From: Burkholderia sp. BCC1644
Lineage (GTDB): Bacteria; Pseudomonadota; Gammaproteobacteria; Burkholderiales; Burkholderiaceae
NCBI RefSeq assembly: GCF_902833225.1
Contig: NZ_CADFEI010000013.1
Span: forward strand, 1 to 64,000
Direction: 5' to 3'
DNA length: 64,000 nt
Positions within the stretch are counted from its first letter, which is position 1. Each line of letters begins with the position of its first letter. The notes below the pieces were generated by a model. That model ran no database searches. It had not been told where the DNA came from and worked only from the letters and a program-made list of their open reading frames with translations. Below, one piece after another: positions 16,332 through 24,833 of this stretch. Position numbers and translations under genes: made by a program.

Positions 16332-16362
16332 TCAAAAGAAAACGGGCGTGTGCCACGCCCGT
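16332..16362 (-). terminator. Rho-independent terminator of hydrolase B
   Basis: On the minus strand ACGGGCGTG-GCA-CACGCCCGT (perfect 9-bp stem, 3-base loop, 16362-16342) is followed directly by TTTTCTTTTG. It lies 72 bases after the hydrolase B stop (16434) and 20 bases before the SDR start (16312). This is the most canonical terminator in the window. Confidence 0.8.
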
Positions 16363-16433
16363 CCGGTGAGTGGCGTTGCGGCTGGCCGTGACGCCTGGGG
16401 CCAGCGCAAGCCAGTTATTGGCGTGAACAGGCC

Positions 16434-17369
16434 TTAGAGGCTTTCCTTGAAGAACGGCACGACCTGCTTCATCGCGATGCCGACCGGTTCGGGTTTGTCG
16501 TACAGGTCGTAGTGCGACCAGCCTTCGGCCACGACGATCCGCTTGTCCTTCGACGCCGCGCGGCCGTAGATCTCCCAGCCGTCGCGATACGCGCCGAAGC
16601 CGCCCGGCTTGTCGCCGATCACGACCAGCAGCGGCTGGGTCAGCAGCACTTCGGCGTTCAGGAACGCATCCCAGCCCATCGCGGCGCTGCTGAACGACAT
16701 CAGCTGGCTCGTGGCGCCGTTGGGCTGCTGGCCGCGTGCGGTCTTGTAGTACTCGGTGGCTTCGAGCACGTCGATGTCGGTGATGCCGGCCTGCTTGCCG
16801 GCTGCCACGGAGTCGGGCAGCAGGTTGGCGACGTGGCGTTCGACACCCTGTGCTTCGGCGGTACGCATCGACGCCATGTTCTCGAGGAACTCGACCGGCT
16901 TGAAGGCGGCGAAACCTTCACGGATCAGGCGGCCGTAGTTCACGCCGGTGATCGACACCAGCGCCTTGATGCGGTGGTCGGTAATGCCGGCATGCACGGT
17001 ATAGGCGCCGCCGCCGCATACCCCGATCGCGCCGATGCGGCCGGCGTCGACGTACGGCAGCGACTGCAGGTAGTCGACCGCGAAGCGGATGTCGGACACG
17101 CGGATCGACGGGTCTTCGATGAAACGCGGCAGGCCGCCGCTCGCACCCTGGAAGCTCGCATCGTGCACCAGCACGACGAAGCCTGCCTCGGCCAGCCCCT
17201 TCGCGTAGATGTTGCCGGCGGTCTGCTCCTTGCAACTGCCGATCGGATGCGTGCTGACGATGGCCGGGTACTGCTTGCCCTCGTCGAAACCCGGCGGGAA
17301 ATAGAGATCGGCGGCCGTGTCCCAGCCGAGGTTCGGGTAGGTGACGGTCTTGATCGGGGTTGTACTCAT
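16434..17369 (-). CDS. Alpha/beta hydrolase (dienelactone hydrolase-like), copy B
   Basis: 311 residues, paralogue of the protein at 11549. PAIVSTHPIGSCKEQTAG and GAIGVCGGGAYTVHAG (nucleophile elbow with Cys), then AEGWSHYDLYDKPE (His). It hydrolyses an unknown ester or lactone. Start ATG 17369 has TGGAGCAATTC upstream; the ATG at 17393 has no ribosome site. A canonical terminator follows. It diverges from the HyuA/HyuB operon. Confidence 0.88.
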   Translation of the reverse strand: MSTTPIKTVTYPNLGWDTAADLYFPPGFDEGKQYPAIVSTHPIGSCKEQTAGNIYAKGLAEAGFVVLVHDASFQGASGGLPRFIEDPSIRVSDIRFAVDYLQSLPYVDAGRIGAIGVCGGGAYTVHAGITDHRIKALVSITGVNYGRLIREGFAAFKPVEFLENMASMRTAEAQGVERHVANLLPDSVAAGKQAGITDIDVLEATEYYKTARGQQPNGATSQLMSFSSAAMGWDAFLNAEVLLTQPLLVVIGDKPGGFGAYRDGWEIYGRAASKDKRIVVAEGWSHYDLYDKPEPVGIAMKQVVPFFKESL

Positions 17370-17793
17370 GAATTGCTCCAGTGTGACGGGCATGGCGGCC
17401 TGGTTCGCGCCCTGCGAGGACTTGCTTCGACGTGCGTCGGGAAAGCGGCGCGTGCGCCGAGGCGGCCGGGGTAGCGCATGGCGGCACGTCGTACGGCGAC
17501 GTGGGGTTCGTTCCAGTACACGTCGTGCACCGGCTTGCGTGGCTGGCGATGTGCGACTGCGAATCGTCGCTCAATCGGCGATGCGTGATGTCAGGTTCAA
17601 ATGGTAGGAACCGAATCCACCATCGACAAGCGCCGCCCGGCTACTACACATGTAAGTCCCGCTTAACAATGCAGGAACCGGCTTGTCCCCCTGGAAGGTG
17701 ATGCCCTGCGGTGCACGTGCCTCCTATCATCGGTCTCGTCGTTTGCCCTCGCGAACGCGACGACAACGATCACAACCCACAGGAGACGTGTCC
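17370..17793. other. Divergent intergenic region, hydrolase B / HyuAB operon
   Basis: 424 bases with no gene I would defend. The mid part (17590-17680) is less GC-rich and probably holds the promoters. CACAGGAGACGTGTCC at its right end is a strong ribosome site for the 23-codon ORF at 17794. No clear operator was found. Confidence 0.4.
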
Positions 17794-17865
17794 ATGACAT
17801 TCAGCGTGTCGTGCCGGCCCCGGCATCGAGCCGTGGCAGCCGGCCATCCGGCGAGGACCCCATGA
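17794..17865 (+). CDS. 23-residue leader ORF coupled to the zinc-ribbon gene
   Basis: ATG 17794 has an excellent ribosome site (CAGGAGA, 8-base spacing) and encodes MTFSVSCRPRHRAVAAGHPA plus three residues. Its TGA stop overlaps the next ATG as ATGA (17862-17865). The peptide is arginine-rich and resembles no family I know. It may serve only to bring ribosomes to the zinc-ribbon start by termination-reinitiation, or could be a truncated former gene. Confidence 0.4.
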   Translation: MTFSVSCRPRHRAVAAGHPARTP

Positions 17866-18083
17866 CTTCAACGACAGTGACAAGCCAGGCATTGCACCTG
17901 GAACGCACGCCCGTGGACGGTGCGTGTCCCGCGTGCGACGCGATGATGCTCGCGCGTTATCCCGTGCATTCGGAGGGCGGCTGGTTCGACGTCGTCAAAT
18001 GCCAGGCATGCCTGCATTCCATCCGGCGCGAGCCGGCGTCCCGGCTCGGGCCCGTGCTGCGCCTGCTGTCGGACACCCTGTAG
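17862..18083 (+). CDS. Small zinc-ribbon protein of the HyuA/HyuB operon
   Basis: 73 residues. Two CxxC knuckles, CPACD at about residue 22 and CQAC at about residue 49, with a His and a WF between them, predict one zinc ribbon. GCGAGGACCC precedes the ATG, which overlaps the stop of the 23-codon ORF. It ends 12 bases before hyuA. Acetone and acetophenone carboxylases pair HyuA/HyuB-like subunits with a small extra subunit, and this protein is placed to play such a role. That is inference from position; I do not recognise the sequence itself. Confidence 0.7.
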   Translation: MTSTTVTSQALHLERTPVDGACPACDAMMLARYPVHSEGGWFDVVKCQACLHSIRREPASRLGPVLRLLSDTL

Positions 18084-18095
18084 GAGAGAACCCGG

Positions 18096-20141
18096 ATGAT
18101 TGCTATCGACGTAGGCGGTACGTTTACCGATGTGGTCTCGCTGCGCGACGGCCGCATCGAGACCGCCAAGATCTCGACGGACTATGACGACGTGACGAAA
18201 CCGATTCTCGCCGGCGCGCGCGAATTGAACGTCGCCGACGCCAAGGCCTTCAACCACGCCAGCACGCACGGCCTGAACGCCGTCATCACGCGCCGGCTGC
18301 CGAAGATCGGATTCCTGACGACCGAAGGTCACCGCGACATTCTCGACATGGGGCGCGTCTGGCGTCCCGCCTCGGCGATCCTCGATCCGCGGTGGCGCCG
18401 CAGCTTCGGCGACGCGACGCGCCCGCTGGTGCCGCGCTATCTGCGCCGCGGCATCCGCGAGCGGATCCTCGCCGACGGCTCGGTGCTGTTCCCGCTCGAC
18501 GAAGCGCAGGCGCGCGAAGAGCTTGAAGTGCTCAAGCGTTGCGGCGTGACCGGCGTGTCGATCTGCCTGCTCAATTCATACCTGAATCCTGCCCACGAAG
18601 TGCGTCTCAAGGCGCTCGTGCGGGACGTGCTCGGCGACGTCGCCTGTTCGATCTCGAGCGAGGTTTCGCCGCTCGCGCGCGAGTATCCGCGTGCGTCGAC
18701 GACCGTGATCGACACCTTCATGAAGATCATCTACGCGGACTACACCGAGCGGCTCGAGAACGGCCTGAAGGCGGCGGGCTTCGGCGGCGAGCTGAACTTC
18801 GCGGACTGCGCGGCGACGCTCGTCCCGGTGCGGCGCGCGATGGAGCAGCCGTACCGCATCGTGTTTTCCGGCCCGTCGGCGGGCGCGATCGGCAGCGCGC
18901 ACTTCGGCGCGATGATCGGCGAGCCGAACCTGCTGTGCGCCGACGTCGGCGGCACATCGCTCGACATCAGCGTGGTCACGGGCGGCGCGCCGTTCGTCAA
19001 CACGTCGTTCGAACTCGAGCACGACATGGTGGTGAACGCGCTCGCGATCGACGTCACGGCGATCGGGGCGGGCGGCGGCAGCATCGTCGCGATCGGGCCG
19101 GCCGGCGAGATCCAGGTCGGGCCGGCGAGCGCCGGCTCGACGCCGGGGCCGGCCTGCTACGGCCGCGGTGGCACGCAGCCGACCACCACGGACACCTTCC
19201 TGATGATCGGCGTGATCGACGAGCACGGCTTCGCGAACGGCGCGATCAAGCTCGACCGTGCGCTGTCGCGGCAGGCGTTCGAGCATCTCGATACGGGGTT
19301 CACGCTGGCCCGGCGCGTGCGCTACGCGTACGAGATCGCGATCCACAACATCGCCGAAGGGCTGCTCAACGTGGCGATCAAGAACGGCATCGACCCGCGC
19401 GACTACAGCCTGATGGCGTACGGCGCGGCCGGGCCGATGCTGTTGCCGGGCGTGCTCGATACGCTCAAGTGCAAGCAGGTGATCGTGCCGCCGAATCCCG
19501 GCCTGTTCTCCGCGCTCGGGCTGCTGTCGGCCGACCAGGTGTTCACCGCCAGCCGCAGCCACTACGCGATCCTCTCGGCCGAACTCGCGCCGCAGGTCGA
19601 CGCACTCTACGCAACGATGGAAGCGCAGCTGCGCGAAGGGCTCGATGCGGGCGCACGCGTCACCTTCGAGCGCAGCTTCGACGCGCGCCTGGCCGGCCAG
19701 AGCTGGGAAACGCCGTTCGTGCCCGCGCCGAACGGCACGATCGACGCGGCCGCGATCGACACCATGATCGCCGCGTTCCACCACAGCTACGAGACGCGCT
19801 CGGGCAACCGCTTCGAGGCCTTCCCGGTGCAGGGCGTGACGTTCCGCGTGCGCGCCGTGCTCGAAACGCCGAAGGTCGCCTATCCGGAGCTGCCGGCGCG
19901 CGGCGCCGAGCCGCTGCGCCCGGCCGGCCGCACGACGCTGCGCTACCTCGGCGACCTGTCCGACGCGAGCGGCGAAGGGCGCCAGGACGCGGCCGTCTAT
20001 CACCGCGACGCGCTGCGTCGCGGCGACGTGATCGACGGCCCGGCCGTCGTCAACGAAGGCTTGTCGACCACGCACATCGGCGCGCGCCAGACCGCGACCG
20101 TGGGCCGCTTCGGCGAAATGCTGATCCGCAACAAGGAATGA
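18096..20141 (+). CDS. Hydantoinase A / acetone carboxylase beta-type ATPase subunit
   Basis: 681 residues of the HyuA/oxoprolinase family. MIAIDVGGTFTDVVSL is the N-terminal phosphate loop and CADVGGTSLDISVV the second ATPase loop, followed by GAGGGSIVAIG. Family members phosphorylate a carbonyl substrate with ATP, either to open a cyclic amide or to form an enol phosphate before carboxylation. TAGGAGA directly overlaps the stop of the zinc-ribbon gene, so the genes are coupled. Together with HyuB it could hydrolyse a hydantoin or oxoproline-like amide or carboxylate a ketone; sequence alone does not decide. Confidence 0.92.
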   Translation: MIAIDVGGTFTDVVSLRDGRIETAKISTDYDDVTKPILAGARELNVADAKAFNHASTHGLNAVITRRLPKIGFLTTEGHRDILDMGRVWRPASAILDPRWRRSFGDATRPLVPRYLRRGIRERILADGSVLFPLDEAQAREELEVLKRCGVTGVSICLLNSYLNPAHEVRLKALVRDVLGDVACSISSEVSPLAREYPRASTTVIDTFMKIIYADYTERLENGLKAAGFGGELNFADCAATLVPVRRAMEQPYRIVFSGPSAGAIGSAHFGAMIGEPNLLCADVGGTSLDISVVTGGAPFVNTSFELEHDMVVNALAIDVTAIGAGGGSIVAIGPAGEIQVGPASAGSTPGPACYGRGGTQPTTTDTFLMIGVIDEHGFANGAIKLDRALSRQAFEHLDTGFTLARRVRYAYEIAIHNIAEGLLNVAIKNGIDPRDYSLMAYGAAGPMLLPGVLDTLKCKQVIVPPNPGLFSALGLLSADQVFTASRSHYAILSAELAPQVDALYATMEAQLREGLDAGARVTFERSFDARLAGQSWETPFVPAPNGTIDAAAIDTMIAAFHHSYETRSGNRFEAFPVQGVTFRVRAVLETPKVAYPELPARGAEPLRPAGRTTLRYLGDLSDASGEGRQDAAVYHRDALRRGDVIDGPAVVNEGLSTTHIGARQTATVGRFGEMLIRNKE

Positions 20142-20148
20142 GCGCACC

Positions 20149-22119
20149 ATGAATCTCCTGACCGATATCGCCGCCGCACCGCGCGCCGGCGACACCCATG
20201 CGCGCATCCGCGCGCTGTCCGATGCGCAATTCCTGGAGCGGTACGCATGCGAGCGCTTCACGGCGTCCGTGCTGATCAACCGGTTGCGCTACGCGGTCGA
20301 GCACATGTCGACCGGCTTCATGCGCGAAGCGTTCTCGCCGATCATTCGCGACTGGTACGACTTCGCGTGCACCCTCAGCGGGCCGCCGGAGATGGACTAC
20401 CCGATGCCGGTGGTCAGCAACAGCCTGGTCGTGTTCCTCGGCACGATGGGCGACGCGGTGCGCAACGCGGTACAGGAATACGGGCCGCACAACCTCGAAC
20501 CCGGTGACGTGCTGATCTGCAACGACCCGTACCGCGTCGGCACGCACGTCAACGACGTCTGCTTCATCCGTCCGGTGTTCGTCGACGGCCGGCTCGTGTC
20601 GTTCGTCAACATGCGCGCGCACCAGCTCGACATCGGCGGCGTCGTGCCGGGCGGCTTCTCGGCGAGCAAGCGCAACGTCTACGAGAACGGCCTCGTGATT
20701 CCGCCGATGCTGCTGTGGTCGAAAGGCAAGCCGGTGCGCTCGACGTTCAGCCTGATCTTCGACAACTCGCGCTTCGGCGGCCTGCTGCTGCCGGACTTCC
20801 ACAGCATCGCCCATCAGCTGGAACTGGGCGAGCGGCTGGTGCGCGAAAACATTGCGCGCTACGGCCTCGAGGCCTATTTCGGCAGCCTGGCCTACGCGTG
20901 CGACGTTTCGGCCGAACGCATGCGCGACGCGATCGGGCGGATTCCTGACGGCGACTACACGGGCTCCGCGCTGATCGACGCGGACGGCGTCGATGACAGC
21001 GTCGACTATCGCGTCAACATCACGCTGCGCAAGCGCGGCCACCGGATCGAGGCCGACCTGTCAGGCAGCTCCGCGCAGGCGCGCTCGTCGATCAACTGCG
21101 GCATTCTCGATGCGAAGACGGCGCTCGGCGTCGCGCTGACGCTGTTGCTCGACCCCGAGGCGCCGTTCACCTCCGGCACCTGGCGCGACATCGACCTGGC
21201 CGCGCCGGCCGGCACGCTGCTGACGTCGCTGCCGCCCGACGGCGCGATCATGATGTTCTGGGAGAGCAGCGGCGCGCTGGTCGCGGCGATCCTCAACGCG
21301 CTCAACCCGGTGCTCGGCGAGAACGCGGTGGCGGGCGACTACGGCTCGACCAGCACGCACAACGCATACGGCGTGACACGTGCCGGCACACCCTGGGCCA
21401 ACGTCTGCCAGTGCGGCGGCGAGCACGGCCCGTGGGGCGCGACCAAGGAGGCGGACGGCGACAGCTACACCGTGCTGCTGACGCTCAACAACCTCGATCC
21501 GGCGACGGAATCGATCGAGGCCGATTCGCCGGTCGTGCTGCTGCGCAAGGAGCATGCGATCGACGGCGGCGGCGCGGGCACGCATCGCGGCGGCGCCGCG
21601 CACCTGAAGGACACGCTGTGGCTGACGGCCGCCGATCACCACAGCTCGCCGTTCCGCACGCGCGAACCGAGCGGCGTCGGTGCAAACGGCGGCAGTGCGG
21701 GGCCATGCGGCGGCGTCTGGTTCTTCCCGCCCGCACGCGATGCGGACGGCCGCCCGGACGCGCTGCTCGGCACCGGCCCGGACGTCTATGCGGCCAGCAC
21801 GCCGGTCGCGGGCGTGCTCGACCCGCAGAGCAAGGTGCTCGACCCGCAGCGGGGGCGCTACCACTACTACGGGAGCCAGCCGGTGTGGAAGACCGAGCCG
21901 GGTGCGATCTCGCGCTACATCACGAACGGCGGCGGCGGGTGGGGCGATGCGTTCGCGCGCGATCCGGCGAAGGTGCTGGCCGACGTGCGCGACGAGTACG
22001 TGAGCATCGCGGGCGCGGCGCGCGATTATGGTGTCGTGGTAGTTGGTGATCCGCTTCGGGACCCGGAAGGGCTGCGTATCGACGAAGCCGGCACGCAACG
22101 CCTGCGCGCGGCGCGCTGA
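20149..22119 (+). CDS. Hydantoinase B / acetone carboxylase alpha-type subunit
   Basis: 656 residues of the HyuB family. The metal-site region EPGDVLICNDPYRVGTHVND and the downstream GGVVPGGF are typical. The C-terminal third has the glycine-rich GAGTHRGGAAHL and NGGGGWGDAF segments. It is the catalytic partner of HyuA, starting 7 bases after its stop. A perfect 11-bp hairpin 28 bases after the stop probably ends the operon. The regulator is possibly the LuxR protein downstream. Confidence 0.92.
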   Translation: MNLLTDIAAAPRAGDTHARIRALSDAQFLERYACERFTASVLINRLRYAVEHMSTGFMREAFSPIIRDWYDFACTLSGPPEMDYPMPVVSNSLVVFLGTMGDAVRNAVQEYGPHNLEPGDVLICNDPYRVGTHVNDVCFIRPVFVDGRLVSFVNMRAHQLDIGGVVPGGFSASKRNVYENGLVIPPMLLWSKGKPVRSTFSLIFDNSRFGGLLLPDFHSIAHQLELGERLVRENIARYGLEAYFGSLAYACDVSAERMRDAIGRIPDGDYTGSALIDADGVDDSVDYRVNITLRKRGHRIEADLSGSSAQARSSINCGILDAKTALGVALTLLLDPEAPFTSGTWRDIDLAAPAGTLLTSLPPDGAIMMFWESSGALVAAILNALNPVLGENAVAGDYGSTSTHNAYGVTRAGTPWANVCQCGGEHGPWGATKEADGDSYTVLLTLNNLDPATESIEADSPVVLLRKEHAIDGGGAGTHRGGAAHLKDTLWLTAADHHSSPFRTREPSGVGANGGSAGPCGGVWFFPPARDADGRPDALLGTGPDVYAASTPVAGVLDPQSKVLDPQRGRYHYYGSQPVWKTEPGAISRYITNGGGGWGDAFARDPAKVLADVRDEYVSIAGAARDYGVVVVGDPLRDPEGLRIDEAGTQRLRAAR

Positions 22120-22147
22120 CGGCGTTCGAACGCGAAACGTTCGCGTA

Positions 22148-22187
22148 CGCACGGCCGGATGCGTCTGGTCGGCTCGCCGGCCGTGCG
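22148..22187. terminator. Stem-loop after the HyuB gene
   Basis: CGCACGGCCGG and CCGGCCGTGCG pair perfectly (11 bp) around an 18-base loop, starting 28 bases after the HyuB stop. No T-run follows; ATCAAA/TTTGAT half sites (22215-22220, 22242-22247) further right may be an operator for the LuxR gene. Confidence 0.5.
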
Positions 22188-22331
22188 CGGGTCGCATAGA
22201 GGAAAACACCAGCTATCAAACGTCACCCCGACTACCTAACATTTGATCGGTTCGGTTTCCGCCCCGGCGTCACACGCGGGCCGGAACCGGCATTCGATCA
22301 ATCCACCCTGTTGGGGCAGACGGAGGCGAGC

Positions 22332-23123
22332 TTGTCCGGTGCGGCAATCAGATCGACCCATCCGCTCGACAGCCTGATCGGCGCGATCGGGAGCGCCGCG
22401 TTTCCCGAGCGGTTCGGCGCGTCGCTGCACGCTCTGTGCGGCGCGGAGCTCGCGTTCATTTTCCGGATCGTCGACGCGCGCCCCGTCGAGTTCGTCTCGA
22501 TCGGCTGCGACGGGTCCGACCGTGTCGAGCACGTGCGCAACACCTATCTCGGCGGCCGATGGTGGCAGTTCGACGACGAGATCAACGAACTCGGAACGAG
22601 CAGGGGCGACGACTGCCGTCTGCTGAAGACCGACTTCAAGCTGTCGGCACCGCCGCGCCTGCGGCAGACCCTTTACGGGCAGCTGAACATCCGCGACCGG
22701 GTGCTGATGGGCGGCCGCGTCGACGGTCATCCGCTCGTGCTCGGCGTCACGCGCCCGGAACAATACGGCCCGTTCGCATCGCGTCACGTGGATGCGCTGG
22801 CCGACCGCGCCGCGACGATCCTGTCGATCGTCGCCAGGCATTACGACCTCGCGATGCGCGCGCGCCGGCTGCCGAGCCTGCTGACCGACCTGGCCGAGAT
22901 CGAGCGGCAGATCGCGCTGTCCGGCGAGCGGCTGACCACGCGCGAATCGGAGGTTTGCGCGCGCTATCTGTACGGCCTGCCGACGTCGGGGATCGCGGCC
23001 GATCTCGGCATCGGCGCGGAGACCGTCGTCACGTATCGAAAGCGCCTGTATGAACGATTGTCGATCGGCAGCCACCGGGAACTGCTGCTCTGGTATCTGA
23101 ATCTCTGCAGCTACCTGCAATGA
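22332..23123 (+). CDS. LuxR-family transcriptional regulator
   Basis: 263 residues. The C-terminal LuxR/FixJ helix-turn-helix is clear (LTTRESEVCARYLYGLPTSG...LGIGAETVVTYRKRLYERL, about 198-255). The N-terminal 190 residues look like a GAF-type sensor without recognisable autoinducer motifs. There is no ATG; TTG at 22332 is preferred because CGGAGG lies 5 bases upstream, rather than the TTG at 22311. The protein probably controls the HyuA/HyuB operon just upstream or the reductase downstream (inference). Confidence 0.87.
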   Translation: MSGAAIRSTHPLDSLIGAIGSAAFPERFGASLHALCGAELAFIFRIVDARPVEFVSIGCDGSDRVEHVRNTYLGGRWWQFDDEINELGTSRGDDCRLLKTDFKLSAPPRLRQTLYGQLNIRDRVLMGGRVDGHPLVLGVTRPEQYGPFASRHVDALADRAATILSIVARHYDLAMRARRLPSLLTDLAEIERQIALSGERLTTRESEVCARYLYGLPTSGIAADLGIGAETVVTYRKRLYERLSIGSHRELLLWYLNLCSYLQ

Positions 23124-23348
23124 AGGCCTGCGCGGTGTCGCAGCTCCGCCTTTTCGCTTCCAGTGCCCGTTATTCCGAAGCACGGAACGGTATCGCCGCG
23201 CGAATTGACTTGCCTGCACGCCGGAATCAGGCTGCCTCACATTGCGTCCAGCCGCCGTGCTGCCAGGGCCGCCCGCGACCGCTGCGCCGCGGCGATCGCC
23301 GGACGGCATGCGCTTGTCGGACGCAAACGCCCAAATGCGCTGATACGC

Positions 23349-23510
23349 GTGTTGCGGCCATGGTGCAAGCCGTTCGCGGGGTTTTACGTCTATGCGCCGA
23401 CCCGGACGCAGATGCCGGCCAAGGTCAGGGCGATCATCGATTTCCTGGTGGAGAAGCGGGAAGCCATTGCGGCTTCCCTCGGTCGAGCGTCGGCGGTACC
23501 CGGTCGTTGA
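23349..23510 (+). pseudogene. C-terminal fragment of a LysR-family regulator
   Basis: The last 53 codons of an ORF read WCKPFAGFYVYAPTRTQMPA, then KVRAIIDFLVEKREAIA. That is the standard end of a LysR effector domain (family knowledge: WCxxFxGFYLYYPSRRQxPAKLRAxIDFL). No N-terminal helix-turn-helix or remainder is found in any frame upstream to the LuxR gene. It lies 178 bases before a LysR-type palindrome that still faces the reductase gene, so it is probably what remains of that gene's regulator. Confidence 0.75.
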
Positions 23511-23687
23511 CTGTCAACCCACGAGACGCAGGCCGGGTGTCGCCCGGTGCAGCCAACGAAACCACCCCGATGTACGGAACGTCGAAACACGCCGAATTGA
23601 CACCCGGCAGCCCACCCCCTGTAATCGAACGATCAGGGAGGGGAATCGTGCGATGTTCGTCGCGCGTTTTCCAGAGGGTTGACAACC

Positions 23688-23714
23688 TCGAACGTATGCA
23701 CTTGCAACGTTCGA
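23688..23714. promoter_or_regulatory. Perfect LysR-type palindrome before the reductase gene
   Basis: TCGAACGT-N11-ACGTTCGA, a perfect 8-bp inverted repeat whose innermost bases form the T-N11-A box of LysR regulators. It lies 19 bases before the reductase ATG and just after TTGACA (23679-23684). The upstream LysR gene is only a fragment. Confidence 0.65.
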
Positions 23715-23732
23715 CAACCAGAGGCGACGAAC

Positions 23733-24695
23733 ATGATCGACGGACTGACCGTCCGGGTCGCGGCGAAACATGACGAAGCCGCCGACATCTGCGGTTTCGA
23801 ACTGGTTCACGCGGACGGCCTGCCACTGCCGCCGTTCTCGGCGGGTTCGCATATCGACGTGGTCGTGCCGGGCGGGCCGACGCGCCAGTATTCGCTGTGC
23901 AACGCGTCCGACGAACATCATCGGTACCGGATTGCCGTGCTGCGCGACCCGAAATCGCGCGGCGGGTCGGCCGGCATGCACGATCGCGTGAATGCCGGCG
24001 ACACGCTGACGATTAGCGCACCGAGGAATCACTTCGCGCTCGCGCATGACGCGACGCACAGCCTGCTTCTGGCAGGCGGCATCGGCGTGACGCCGATTCT
24101 CTGCATGGCGGAACGGCTGGCGCGCATCGATGCGTCGTTCGACATGCATTACTGCACGCGCTCACGCACGCGCACGGCCTTTCTCGACCATATCGCGCAC
24201 GCACCCTATGCCAGCCGCGTGCAGCTTCATTTCGACGACGAAGGCGAAAACCAGCGCTTCGATATCGCAGCACGGCTCGCGGCTCCCGCGCCCGGCACGC
24301 ACCTGTACGTATGCGGCCCGAAGGGCTTCATGGACGCCGTGCTGACCACCGCGCGTGCGACCGGATGGCCGGAAGCGCAACTGCATTACGAGTTCTTCGC
24401 GGCCGACGCGCGACAGACCGGTCGGGATGGCCGGTTCGAAGTCGAGATAGCAAGCTCGGGCAGGGTGATCGTCGTCGAGAAGAACGAATCGGTCGTGCGG
24501 GCACTTGCGAAGGCCGGCATCGCGATCGAGACGTCGTGCGAGCAGGGCGTGTGCGGAACGTGCGCGACCCGCGTGCTCGCGGGCGAACCCGAGCATTTCG
24601 ATCTCTGCCTGACGCCCGACGAACGCGCGGCGAACGACCAGTTCCTGCCGTGCTGTTCGCGGTCGAAATCCGCGCGGCTGGTTCTGGATCTGTAA
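23733..24695 (+). CDS. Phthalate dioxygenase reductase-type (VanB-like) oxidoreductase
   Basis: 320 residues in the class IA order. The flavin domain has RQYSLCN, the NAD domain has GGIGVTPILCM and YVCGPKGFMDAV, and the C-terminal plant-type [2Fe-2S] ferredoxin has CEQGVCGTC plus a fourth Cys in FLPCCS. It moves electrons from NADH to a Rieske oxygenase. No oxygenase subunit is present in the window, so it is an orphan here. GAGGCGACGAAC precedes ATG 23733; the reading to 23679 is rejected because it covers the palindrome. A hairpin follows the stop. Confidence 0.92.
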   Translation: MIDGLTVRVAAKHDEAADICGFELVHADGLPLPPFSAGSHIDVVVPGGPTRQYSLCNASDEHHRYRIAVLRDPKSRGGSAGMHDRVNAGDTLTISAPRNHFALAHDATHSLLLAGGIGVTPILCMAERLARIDASFDMHYCTRSRTRTAFLDHIAHAPYASRVQLHFDDEGENQRFDIAARLAAPAPGTHLYVCGPKGFMDAVLTTARATGWPEAQLHYEFFAADARQTGRDGRFEVEIASSGRVIVVEKNESVVRALAKAGIAIETSCEQGVCGTCATRVLAGEPEHFDLCLTPDERAANDQFLPCCSRSKSARLVLDL

Positions 24696-24706
24696 CGAGC
24701 GTGCGT

Positions 24707-24729
24707 CGACGGCCGGTTCCGGCTCGTCG
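24707..24729. terminator. Stem-loop after the reductase gene
   Basis: CGACGGCCGG-tt-CCGGC-t-CGTCG: ten base pairs with one bulged T, starting 12 bases after the reductase stop, between convergent genes. No T-run. Confidence 0.5.
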
Positions 24730-24833
24730 TACCGGATGCGAAATGCAGTGCGCCGCGCGAACCCGTCGCGAGGTCTGCGGCGGATTCGTGCGGCGCGGTA
24801 CGTCGACACGGCGACCGGAGTCGCCGCGATGCG

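Noticed and set aside
23163..23348. N-terminal 62 codons of the frame containing the LysR fragment
   Set aside because: Irregular, Arg/Ala-rich sequence with no helix-turn-helix; only the part from about 23349 is LysR-like.
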